Positions 55,125-64,000 of a stretch of DNA of 64,000 nt are shown piece by piece. How positions within the stretch are numbered: the first letter of the stretch is position 1; every line of letters starts with the position of its first letter. The notes below the pieces were generated by a model. It had not been told where the DNA came from. It ran no database searches and saw only the letters and a list, made by a program, of their open reading frames with translations. The position numbers were made by a program, and so were the translations under genes. Source of the DNA: Fragum whitleyi (lineage: Eukaryota > Mollusca > Bivalvia > Cardiida > Cardiidae); contig OX411548.1 in the NCBI GenBank assembly GCA_948146395.1, positions 38,014,912 to 38,078,911 on the forward strand. The letters run 5' to 3'.

Positions 55125-55260
55125 AGCACGGCTGTTTTCGGAGAAAACCTGGGGTTTCACGTTAGCAGTGATGTCGTTTTCATGGTCGGCCTTGTTGTCC
55201 AAAATCTGTTGATATTTTGTTACATCTCTGGTATTTATAAGGCATTCACTTGAAACACGC
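55125..55260 (-). repeat. AGC-GGCTGTTTTCGGAGAAAACC repeat fragment
   Basis: TTTAGCACGGCTGTTTTCGG and AGAAAACCTGGGGTTTCACG correspond to the end of 48088-48320 and the complement of 61880-61920. Confidence 0.55.
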
Positions 55261-55667
55261 CACACGTGTTCACTATCAAATGAGCAACTTAAACTATCAA
55301 GGAGAGAAAAAACCTATGGATGTCTTCTGTGCGAATTATGCCCCGTTTTATACTTATGTTTTTTATCCAGCGCCCAACAGCCGAGCTTGGCGATCTCTTG
55401 TTTAAAATTAGAAACTGCCAAGACGTCCCCTCGTCCAGGTCAAACTGTCCACTAAAGGAAGGCTGATTGGTCCTTGCACTTAAAATAATGGTCAAATCGG
55501 TCGGCTTGACTTGGAACAGTATTGATTAAGGGTCGGTTCGACAGCAAAGCTTTAAAATTGCGCATTCCAAGTGACGTGCTATGTCTTAAATATTCTGCGA
55601 ACGAATTCATTCTGAACTCAGTGAAAGATTCTGCGTTTATCCAAAGGAATGAATTATATTTAATACA
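55261..55667. other. no recognisable gene or repeat
   Basis: Weak GTCAAAC/GGTCGG motifs occur at 55438-55540, but no ordered array can be made out. Confidence 0.4.
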
Positions 55668-55740
55668 GTAAAAATTGCGTTAAGCGACCACCAAGGGGAC
55701 CGCCAAAAAAGCGGTCGCTAATGGGAATGGTCGCCGAACA
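55668..55740 (+). repeat. pogo/Tigger-like terminus
   Basis: ACAGTAAAAATTGCGTTAAG, then CGACCACCAAGGGGACCGCC, resembles the CAGT-initiated ends of pogo/Tigger-class elements. A looser reverse match lies near 55945-55985. The boundaries are uncertain. Confidence 0.4.
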
Positions 55741-56019
55741 CACAATTTTATGATAAATAAGACAGACCATGATTTTGATAGCATATATTGATTGTCGCAT
55801 AATTCTTACTGAATCCTATGATGTTCGAACTCATTAAAATCGCCTCGATTTTAAAGGGTTCCGACATCATAAGACTCATTAATAACAATGTTTCTCTTAA
55901 GATTGCCCACTTTTACGGAAATTTTGCGGTGAAGGGACTTTTTATGATGATCGCTAAATAAAAGGGATCACTTCAATGAATAGACGTCGCTCGAGCAAGA
56001 TTGACTGAACGTTAATTTA

Positions 56020-56190
56020 CCCTTATCACCTCCGTTTGTCCGTCCGTGCTTAATATCTTGTGAACGTAAATCCTCCTTCAATTATGGACGGATTTGAATG
56101 AAATGTTCTCCGACTGTAAATAGTCACATGAGCATTCGCACATTGTCAGAGTTCAGTGTTATTCTTCCTGGTTATTATGTGGCGGCGTAC
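56020..56190 (-). repeat. CGTCCGTGC-initiated single-core repeat
   Basis: CCTCCGTTTGTCCGTCCGTG is followed by a core unit that aligns with that of 52965-53150. Confidence 0.55.
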
Positions 56191-56434
56191 TTCGTTTATA
56201 TCGTTTGAAACCGTTACTTGATCAATTACTTATAACACTTGACAGCATGATGAATTTGAAAATCATTTCGATCAAAGGCTTTCTAAATTTCTCATTCAGC
56301 GCTCATTCATGCTAAATGAAAAATCTTTGCAAAATCAAAGTCTTTGAAGCACTCGATGCACGAATTGTGAGTCAGCTGTAATATTTAAAAAAATGAATTT
56401 TTAACCTTAAAAAAGGTTTGAAAGTCAACACATG

Positions 56435-56935
56435 TTTTATAGACTAAGATTAGACTGCACATATACGCAGGCTGATCTTTGTCTATATTCCCAGCTAAAG
56501 CAGGAATATTCCGGTGTCAGATTGACAAGTGTAAAGTTGACCAATTATCCTAGTATTAGTACATGTACAGTAAAACTCCACTGGCTCGAACACCCATGGA
56601 ACCGGCTAATTTGTTTTAAAATATCGAGTTCGACCAATCCGAAGAACGGCACCAACAGATAGGAAAGCATGTACTAATCAAAGTCACCCCACTTATTTCC
56701 AACAAAAATATTTTAAGCCACCGTCTTGCTAAAACGAAAAAAAAAATGCGCATGGTTGCTTAATACAAGTTTATGGTTAACGCAAAAATAATTGAATAAG
56801 TATCAGACTCACCGAATGAGACCATATTTGCAGCAAACAAGTCTGCAAAATACGTAGACTGATCTTTTGTTGTTGTTGTTTTTTTGATTTGCATTGTTCA
56901 AATGATCCCCTTTTTGTGTGACGGATCGAATCGAT
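56435..56935. repeat. degraded MITE (H) with a pogo-like terminus inside
   Basis: GATTAGACTGCACATATACG and GTAGACTGATC, and a right end CCCCTTTTTGTGTGACGGATC, recall the GACCCGTCACGCG family. The segment at 56568-56650, ACAGTAAAACTCCACTGGCT then CGAACACCC, looks like another CAGT-type DNA transposon end. This is a weakly resolved mosaic. Confidence 0.45.
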
Positions 56936-56960
56936 TGTGATTAACAAATTGTCGTAGATA

Positions 56961-57385
56961 CAGTTAACTACATCGTGAAATTGACAAGGTGAATGATTTT
57001 GGAATGATTAAGGAGTGAAATTGAATGAGTGTGTGGAGCGAGTTTTGAGTGAGTTTGATGGGAGGTAATCCTATATCACAAATTTTGTTCAGGATGAACA
57101 AAATTAGTGATATCGATTACCTCCCTTTAACAAAACAGCAAACAAATTTTATTGATAACTTCCTATATCTTCAAGAACCTATTAGACGCTTATAAATTTG
57201 AATTATGTCAGTGAAATCGCGATTTTTTTGCATCCAAGTTTATTTTGAATGACGTTGTTGATTCTATATTTTTCAACGGGTTTGAGCGTTTTTGAATGGT
57301 TTGGAATGAATGATTGGAGCGCTGAGTGATCGTATTAGAATGGTTTTGATTGAGGTGAATGTCAATTTCACGATGTAATTAACTG
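56961..57385. mobile_element. MITE, CAGTTAACTACATCG-TIR family, copy B (complete)
   Basis: TIRs of about 30 bp: CAGTTAACTACATCGTGAAA and TTTCACGATGTAATTAACTG. A 65-bp internal hairpin at 57060-57126 pairs GGAGGTAATCCTATATCAC with GTGATATCGATTACCTCC around TTTTGTTCAGGATGAACAAA. Flanking direct repeats of about 25 bp (TGTGATTAACAAATTGTCGT at 56936 and TGTGATTGACAAATTGTCGT at 57388) may be pre-existing or a tandem copy. Confidence 0.9.
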
Positions 57386-57849
57386 TTTGTGATTGACAAA
57401 TTGTCGTAAATACACCTTTGTTCAAGCTGTATTTACGACAATTTTGTCACTGAATGACGATATTAGCTTTCTGTTTTGAACGTTTTGCAAATGGATTATA
57501 AAGCAAGACGATGCACCAAAAATACGCTGAGGGGCGGAGAGTTTAAACTAAAATTAGGTGTATGCAAATAGTAGAAGAATGGGGAAACAATTGGTGAGAC
57601 ATTTTTATAACTTTTTGAAGTTGAGATATAGATTGGTTCATACTTTTAGCATTACGCATAAGCATTGTTAACCTCTCCGAAATGAGGTATCTATGTCAGA
57701 AAGTTTGATTTAGTTTTTATTCTGACTTTGTTGATTTGGCACGTATATGTTAGCCTCGAGGCTTGTGTTGCTGATCCATGTTTCAACTGCGGAAAAATTA
57801 TCAAAGATCGCTGCTAAAAGATATTGAAAAAAAAAAATATATTTTTTTT
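57386..57849. other. unassigned, with a short hairpin
   Basis: TTGTCGTAAATACA and TGTATTTACGACAA form a hairpin at about 57401-57442. Nothing else is recognised. Confidence 0.45.
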
Positions 57850-58106
57850 CACCCGTCACGCGAAAAGGGACCATCTCGGAACTCTGTAAAAATGAATATT
57901 TGAAAAAGAGATTTGGTCAAGAATTGGTCAACCAGAGGTCGCATTTCAAAAATTGTTTCACTGGAAAGTAGATTGATCATTCTAGATTCAGGAATAAGCA
58001 CATTGCAAAAAGATTCGACCCATGTCAGTCTGTGCAATCCGCGCAGTCTGACTAGGGTCGATACTTTACGCACTACCCAGATGGTCTTTTTTCGCATGAC
58101 GGGTCA
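57850..58106. mobile_element. MITE, GACCCGTCACGCG family (G), complete
   Basis: CACCCGTCACGCGAAAAGGG at the left and TTTTTTCGCATGACGGGTCA at the right. The interior matches copy C block by block: GGTCAACCAGAGGTCGCATT, TGATCATTCTAGATTCAGG, GCGCAGTCTGACTAGGGTCG and ACGCACTACCCAGATGGTC. Confidence 0.92.
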
Positions 58107-58934
58107 TATATATATATATAAATATATTATAAAGGACCAATCATATCATTTTACCTAAAATGTTCCTACTATTCTAACTAAAGACACCCCTTAGAATGTG
58201 TAACCTGTAATGCGATTGGTCACTTGTTCATCCTACATACTTTGGGTGTTCGACATGGACTTCAGTTAAATTAGTTGTAAGGTTGGTCCCAGTTGAAAAA
58301 GGCTTTGGTCAGAATTTATAAATTAGTGATATTTCGGAAGAGACTTATGTCACAATTATTGCTCTATAGTTTTGGTAGTTCCATACGAAAAAACCAATTG
58401 ATTCATTTTCTATTATATGTTGGAATTTTACACTGTATACGCAAACTTGGCCTTTGATCGTCCACTTTTAAAACTGCATCTTTAATTTTTTTAAAAGAAA
58501 CTTTTTCTTGGGGGTTAAGTTGCTGTTCTGTGGGGATACTAAACCGGTAGAAATATGTTTATTTTCTATATAACAATGTTTATTATAGTATTTGTATGCA
58601 ATGGCACGAACACAATGTAAGGGTCTTGATCTAAAACCAACAAATCATACGAATAGGGATCGTTAAAAAATCTGGCCATTTATTGTGAAAATAACCAAAT
58701 AGTGTTTATAAAATGTATTAAAACATTTCATAATTGTCTTTCTTTATTTAGCCAAATACTGTTTTTGTTTTGTATTTGTGTACAAAAAATAAATGGTTAA
58801 ATTCCATCTAACGAATTTCATTAGTTTACTTTACCAAGACCCCGTGTATTCGGTTACCTTTTATATTTTTCCTTGTTTGTAAACATGTCAATTGTAAATA
58901 TTTGGTTTGAAGGTTTTGACACTTTAACCAATTT
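58107..58934. other. no recognisable gene or repeat
   Basis: A short (AT)n tract lies at 58105-58125. The rest is AT-rich without features. Confidence 0.45.
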
Positions 58935-59841
58935 TATAATCCATTTGACTTCTATATGGACCAACATTTCGCCGAAAATCTCAGAATCGAATTAATGAGG
59001 CGTATTTTTTTCTTGTCATATCATATTTTCCAACTTATACCATGAAGAATTTTGTTTTTCAGAATTTTTGAAAGTGTAATAATGATTTTGTCCGTCCGTC
59101 TACATGTTAACTTTCTGCCTTCAATACCTACTCGTGTCTGTAATAAACGGAACAGCAAATTTTCTATCCAAAAATAGCTCTGGTTTGCATAGGGGCCGAG
59201 TCAAAAATGTATCAATTTTGGCAAGTCGTTTTGGTATAGAATCGCGCATTTTTGTAAAATTAACTTTGTAGATTTTTTTAATTCCTTAGGATATCAAATC
59301 TTAGTGTATTTTGTATTTTTACAAAAACCGTTTGACCAGATAATTGATAATATTTTCTATCCATTCAGAGATGAACCCCATAATTCCTTATCTAGACCAA
59401 TCAAAAAGAATTATTTTACGAAGACGTTGGTGTTTTCACGAGGAACACTAGATAAGCAGGCGAGTAATAACGGTACAAATCACGGGATATTTAAATTTTA
59501 GATATCCTGGCCACGGATATGCTAATTAGCTTTTCCAAATATGGAATAATGGGCATTTCATCTGTCAAATGTTTAGTATAAAACCACGTGTTTTTACTAT
59601 TAGATTACAAATTCTAAACAGCCTTCACCACCCCTCGTGTTTAAGAGCAGAAAATGCTAAAATATTATCATTAACTAGATAGACAAAATTATTATTTTAA
59701 AATCATTTTGTTTCCAAAAAATATTTTTTGGAATGGTATTAAGCTGAAATTTATATTTTACCACATAGAAATCCTTCATTCAAACGCAATTTTATGTAAT
59801 TGATGAAAAGGTTGGTCCATATAGAAGTCAAACGGACTATA
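58935..59841. mobile_element. 907-bp TIR element, TATRGTCCGTTTGACTTC family, copy 2
   Basis: It aligns end to end with 22352-23303. Left TATAATCCATTTGACTTCTA, right TAGAAGTCAAACGGACTATA. The length difference comes mainly from internal deletions in the region after AAGAGCNGAAAATGC. Confidence 0.9.
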
Positions 59842-59938
59842 CACAGTTCAAATGTAACAAGTTTAGCTAGATTTATTGAAAGATGACCTTTGGCTTCAAA
59901 CGTTTCCGTAAAAGTCGCATATTGTTTGAACAAAAAAA

Positions 59939-60043
59939 TTCAATCTCATTTAAATCAGATCCACTATATTACCTACCGCTACGCCCCTGCCTAACGGAGT
60001 GATAAGGTAGTGGTATCGTAGAGATGATTTTAATGAGATTGAA
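59939..60043. mobile_element. 105-bp foldback MITE, TTCAATCTCATT ends
   Basis: TTCAATCTCATTTAAATCAG is mirrored by TGATTTTAATGAGATTGAA. Pairing continues imperfectly through ATTACCTACCGCT / AAGGTAGTGGTAT. The loop contains CCCCTGCCTAACGGAGTG. Confidence 0.8.
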
Positions 60044-60693
60044 ACAACATCATAATCATCTAATTATTGCATAAAAATGTACGTTTCGAGTCGTTAAAGG
60101 GAGAAAACGTGGATTATCAGTAAATTCACGTGCCGTTAACGCCCGGCTTTTTTTGTACTTTATATCCGCGATTTTGGATTATACAATTTAATCAATTTCA
60201 ATGATTTTTATATTTTTACTGCAATATTAGATTGTCCTAAAAGGATGTTTCATACATTCTATTCAAAATACAACAATAAAAAGAGCTAGAAGACTACGCA
60301 TTGATTAGTAAAGTGCTTGATATTTATTCATGTCTAACATTATCTTGAAGCATACTTAAAGACGTTGCTCTAATTCCCTACGTTAAATTGTGTAACGTCA
60401 TAAATTTATCAAGCAAGGTCGGTACAACAAAATGGACGATGTAATGCATGGAGTAATTGTTTCGGCATATTCGTAAGTTTGTATCTAGTTTTATATCGCT
60501 TCCATTATTTCGCAATTTCTATTTTAATTTATACTCTTATCTATCTTTTTATGCAATAATAGGGCCAATTCTCATTTTTTCGGGCGATAACATTTGCAGA
60601 GACCCTCAAAATGCTTTAACGCCCTCGTATATTGCGCCATTTCTCAATTTCCCCAACCCCTTAGGAAGACTACATTTTTTTTTTGCACTTCTA
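60044..60693. other. no recognisable gene or repeat
   Basis: An 84-codon frame at 60457-60711 runs into the next MITE and has no domain signature. Confidence 0.45.
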
Positions 60694-61050
60694 CAGTTAA
60701 CAACATCGTGACATTGTAAAAGTGAATGATTTTGGAATGATTTAGGAATGAAAATGAGTTAGTGTGTGTAGCGAGTTTTGAGTGAATTTAATGGAAGGTA
60801 ATCCTATATCGCAAATTTTGTTCAGGATGAACAAAATTAGCTATATGGATTACCTCTCTTTAATAAAATATGCATACAAGTTCTATTGATAGCTTCCTAT
60901 TTCTTCAAGCGCCTATTAGACGCTTACGGTTTGAATCAAATCAGTTAAATCGCGATGTTTCTCTATCCAAATTTATTTTGAATGGCGTTGTTGATTCTAT
61001 ATTTTTCAATGGGTTTGAGTGTTTTTGGATGGTTTGAGTGAGTGTCGGGA
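60694..61050. mobile_element. MITE, CAGTTAACTACATCG family, copy C, right-truncated
   Basis: It starts CAGTTAACAACATCGTGACA and keeps the internal hairpin (GGAAGGTAATCCTATATCGC, then GATTACCTCTC) and GGCGTTGTTGATTCTATATT. The right inverted end is absent. Confidence 0.87.
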
Positions 61051-61300
61051 ATGAAATCGATGACTATTTGCATCTGATCGAAACATCGGCCGATTCAATA
61101 TTGACTTTTTCAGAGATATAGTTAAAACCGGCTGAATAATCGGTGTCGGCAATGACAACATTGTATCGAACACTAATCGTCGGCGATTGGCCGATCATCG
61201 GCCGGACTCCGGCTGATTTTATACACAGCCCTATCACTTCCGTTTTGCATCGGCGACTAGTCGACGATATATCGCCGGCGTATTGTCAGCACGCTTAATT
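61051..61300. other. CG-rich ATCGGC/GCCGAT motif cluster
   Basis: About 250 bp with a GC content above its surroundings. It is dense in ATCGGC, CGGCCG and GCCGAT words, and in short self-complementary stretches such as CGACTAGTCG. It sits between two MITEs. Its origin is unknown. Confidence 0.5.
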
Positions 61301-61303
61301 TAA

Positions 61304-61525
61304 CCCTTTGCTGTTTTAATCCCTGCTTTTTACGTGCCTGTGATTTTATGATTGAGAAAACATTGTGAAAAAAGAAGAAATTGCTTCTGACAAGCAATTT
61401 CTTCTTTATTCACACTATTTTCTACCCTACTTAATGATTATTTTTCAAATTAAACCCACTTTAAATTTTCGTCTGCAAAACCTTTGAATTTGGACAGGTC
61501 CAAAATTTTGTAAAACAAGAAAGTG
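61304..61525. mobile_element. piggyBac-like MITE (CCCTTTGCTGTTT), TTAA-flanked, copy 2
   Basis: TTAA at 61300-61303 and 61526-61529. Starts CCCTTTGCTGTTTTAATCCC, with the same central hairpin as copy 1. The right end is degraded to ACAAGAAAGTG. Confidence 0.9.
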
Positions 61526-61689
61526 TTAAACGGCCATGATTTCTGTAAGTTCACTGGCAAAGAAATAAGACATCGCCAGTTGCACTCTTTCGAACAACAC
61601 CAAGCTTTGTCAGAAAAGCTTAACAAGAGCATTGCCTACTAATGCAACACTCGGCTGCAGGTGCTAGAAATACAAAAAATAAGAAGAAG

Positions 61690-61920
61690 TTGAAAAGGGG
61701 GCATAACTTTTACAAAAAATGCTTGCAGTTATCCCCCCTGTGTGGATAGCGCTCGTGATAGGGAACACAAATGCTAAGTTTCGTGATTATATCTTCAATA
61801 ACAACAGAGATATGACCAAGGTTAAAGTTTGTCACGCCAACGCCAACAAAAAAACCAACAGCGCCAAGATGACCACAATACCTCAGGTTTTCTCCGAATA
61901 CAGCCGAGCTAAAATTGTGT
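61690..61920 (+). repeat. GGGGGCATAACTTTTAC...GCCGAGCTAAAA repeat
   Basis: AAAAGGGGGCATAACTTTTA, ATGACCAAGGTTAAAGTTTG, CACGCCAACGCCAAC, CAGGTTTTCTCCGAATACAG and CCGAGCTAAAAT. This is the plus orientation of the family at 48088-48320. The 88-codon frame across it is not considered a gene. Confidence 0.7.
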
Positions 61921-63350
61921 TATATAGAGAAAAAAAACATTTTCGTATAAAATTGTATTTTGCTTTAACCGAGCGATCTTTTTGAAAGTTAAAAAAAAGA
62001 AGGAGAAACTATTCACCTTAATTAAACAGCCAAAGATAACATGGGTGTGAAAAAATCTGCCATGTTTGGCCCACGTGCAGAACAATTGTAAGTTATTGAA
62101 GGTGTAGTGTATCTTTTAAATTGGTTAAAATAAGATTCACAGCGGGAAAAACAATCCGCGTCAAAAACGTCCATTGAAAACTTCGACCAAAAGATTTCCA
62201 AACCGAGTGTCAAGTGTGTTTATATTTAAGTAAAATGTGATATCGAGTTTCACCCATTATTTCCATTTCCTTGTTGAAATTTCAATGGTAAGTACCATTC
62301 TCCATTTTAAGAGCCGGCTAGCAAGTATGTGTGGAGAATGAGAATATAAACACAACGGGATAAGTCTGTGTGGGAAAGAAGAAATATTATCTTCAAAAAT
62401 ACTCCAATTGCGTAGTGTCGTGTACGCAAAAACGATGTTGCTTACATTTCATGAGGTCTGACCTCACCGGATTTTCGGCCATCTTAGTTCTTTATTAAAC
62501 TGTTGACTCCCTGATGCTCCAGCGCATTCCACAAAACGATTCTATCTGTTTTAACATTAGCGTTTCATCTTCATGCATATCTCTATATTTTGAGACAAAA
62601 GGCCTGGGTCAGTTAAGATAAAGTTTTGGGCTATTCAAGCCAGAGTAGAGATACCGTCCATTTGCGACCTATGAAGAAGACAGTTAGTTTGGGAACGTCA
62701 CGTAAGACAGAACCAAGCATTAAATCACAGAAAAGATGCAAAATCAGTAAGACCAAATAAATGTGTGTGCACAAGGATCGCTGTTCTCCACTTCAAAATG
62801 ACGTTATCGAGCCGAAATATTTTTACCCCCAGAAGTAAATTCCACTGCTGAGGTCACTCAATGACGTTAAAATGAAATAGAATTTTGAGGAAGAACTAGA
62901 GAAGTTTAAGCATTATCAAACAGGAGTTGATTTAAGACTAGTAAATTACAATAAGAAAAAGAAGAAATTTTCGAGTAAGAACAAACATCACTAGATGAAG
63001 TAGGGATTTTTATAATATGACCTACGTCGCAGGAGTGAAATAACAGTGTTGAATTTCATTGATGTTACACGGGTGTTATTGCACTAGTGGAATAACTATG
63101 CAAATGAGCGAAGATACAGAAACGTTATATTTGCGATGTGAAAATGACGCCATATTGCATTTGCTGAAGTCAATTCTCAATCGGCGTTATATGCTTCGCG
63201 GAATAACCCAAATCCGTAAATTTCTGGGTATTTCTAGATGAATCGCAAAAGTTCAGGTGATATCATAAATACAAAATCAAATTTTTGTTCTTATTATATA
63301 AGATTATTAAACTCGTTATCTAAAACAACTAAACCCCGATGCAGCCTAGT
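61921..63350. other. no recognisable gene or repeat
   Basis: Frames of 60 to 63 codons only, none with recognisable motifs. Confidence 0.45.
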
Positions 63351-63590
63351 TTTTATCTGATAATAGATGAGTCGTTTTATAAATTCGGCATTTAATGACC
63401 GCTCACTCAATATTCTGTCTTTCCTAAATTCGAAAACATTTGCGTACTGTACTCTCTGGAAGGTTGACGGAGGTTCTCCCTCAGTTTATCAGGGTAAGGG
63501 CAACGTTATGTATCTAATGAGGTTTGGGGAATTGATAATTGTCGAGGCTCTGCCGAGACAATTATCAATTTCCAAAACCAAGTTAGATAA
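63351..63590 (+). repeat. dispersed repeat with 21-bp hairpin
   Basis: The start (TTTTTATCTGATAATAGATG, AGTCGTTTTATAAATTCGGC) matches 38158-38240. A hairpin at 63526-63574 pairs GGAATTGATAATTGTC with GACAATTATCAATTTCC around GGCTCTGCC. The 128-codon frame at 63367-63753 crosses this repeat and has no recognised motif. Confidence 0.6.
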
Positions 63591-63887
63591 TTTTTTCATT
63601 CAATACACTAAGTACGAGGGTCTTTCAAGAAATAGTGAGACTGGTTCTTTATCTCCAAAACTTGTGAAGATACTAAAACGAAATTTTACATGCATGTACA
63701 TTTTTTCATTTATTTTTCACATAAACCAGTACGTTGTCATGACGTCGTGTTGATGATGTCACAAAGAATGAAGTCATTATGAAGTTTTGGGTAAAAAAAT
63801 ACCATCAGGTCGTTCAATATGAAGTTTTTTAAACATTGAAACATCAAGGGGTTAACAAGGTCATTAACTCATATGGTACCCCTGCCT

Positions 63888-63900
63888 GTTGCCTAGCAAC
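63888..63900. promoter_or_regulatory. perfect X-box-type palindrome
   Basis: GTTGCCTAGCAAC is a perfect 13-bp match to the RFX-bound X-box consensus (GTNRCC-N0-3-RGYAAC). No promoter is visible beside it within the window. Confidence 0.4.
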
Positions 63901-64000
63901 AAGGAATCCATACAAAGTATGATGGTAGGTTTTTGCCAAACATTAAAGGAGGTGTTACACTACACAATAGTGGAACAACAATTTCATATATATTAACTAG

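Noticed and set aside
55430..55545. A fourth array-ended element (GTCAAACTG, GTCAAATCGG, GGGTCGGTTCGAC)
   Set aside because: The motifs are few, irregular and not arranged as inverted arrays with a flanking duplication.

Overview
The window looks like intergenic and intronic DNA from a metazoan nuclear genome, most likely a bivalve mollusc. It is AT-rich and has spliced coding sequence. It is packed with tRNA-derived SINEs, palindromic MITEs, degenerate LINE fragments, and tandem-repeat elements whose ends read (T)nAGCTC...CGTCCGTC. The assignment to bivalves rests on my general familiarity with such repeats and was not checked by search. No operons, ribosome-binding sites or CRISPR arrays are expected, and none were seen.

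One gene can be assigned firmly. It encodes NDUFB7 (complex I subunit B18), on the + strand, in three coding exons at 42819-42951, 48403-48583 and 50969-51092. The joined frame is 145 codons with clean GT-AG introns, a perfect twin CX9C motif and the RMKEFERE-like C-terminal helix of the family. Its introns (5.45 kb and 2.39 kb) are filled with transposable elements. One other possible exon, on the - strand near 18.7-18.9 kb, has no assigned family. Almost all other long open frames lie in repeats or are not distinguishable from chance.

Layout: 1-9 kb holds a 1.27-kb TTAA-flanked foldback element, a tandem-repeat element and small MITEs. 9-12 kb has a 307-bp tandem duplication split by a 915-bp TA-flanked transposon, and SINEs. 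13-28 kb has several MITE families, a 155-bp tandem array, a 952-bp TIR element and a LINE C-terminal fragment. 28-33 kb has a region rich in X-box-like palindromes and three tandem-array elements. 33-42.4 kb has a 2.7-kb TIR element, a 350-bp GA array, a long hairpin, an (ATT)n array and a 2.62-kb element with an 8-bp target duplication. 42.8-51.6 kb is NDUFB7. 52-64 kb is again dense with MITEs.

The most interesting signal is a set of three elements (39733-42352, 43179-43981, 54285-54803). Each has inverted termini built from arrays of a short motif, and each is bounded by its own 8-bp direct repeat (GATAAAAT, CTTGATTT, AAACTAAG). Two of the three share a related motif (GTCAAACCGGCCCC and GTCAACTCGGCCTGT). 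They look like a non-autonomous group of foldback-type DNA transposons from an 8-bp-duplicating superfamily. Many of the other elements occur two to eight times in the window, so termini, target duplications and nesting order can be read directly.
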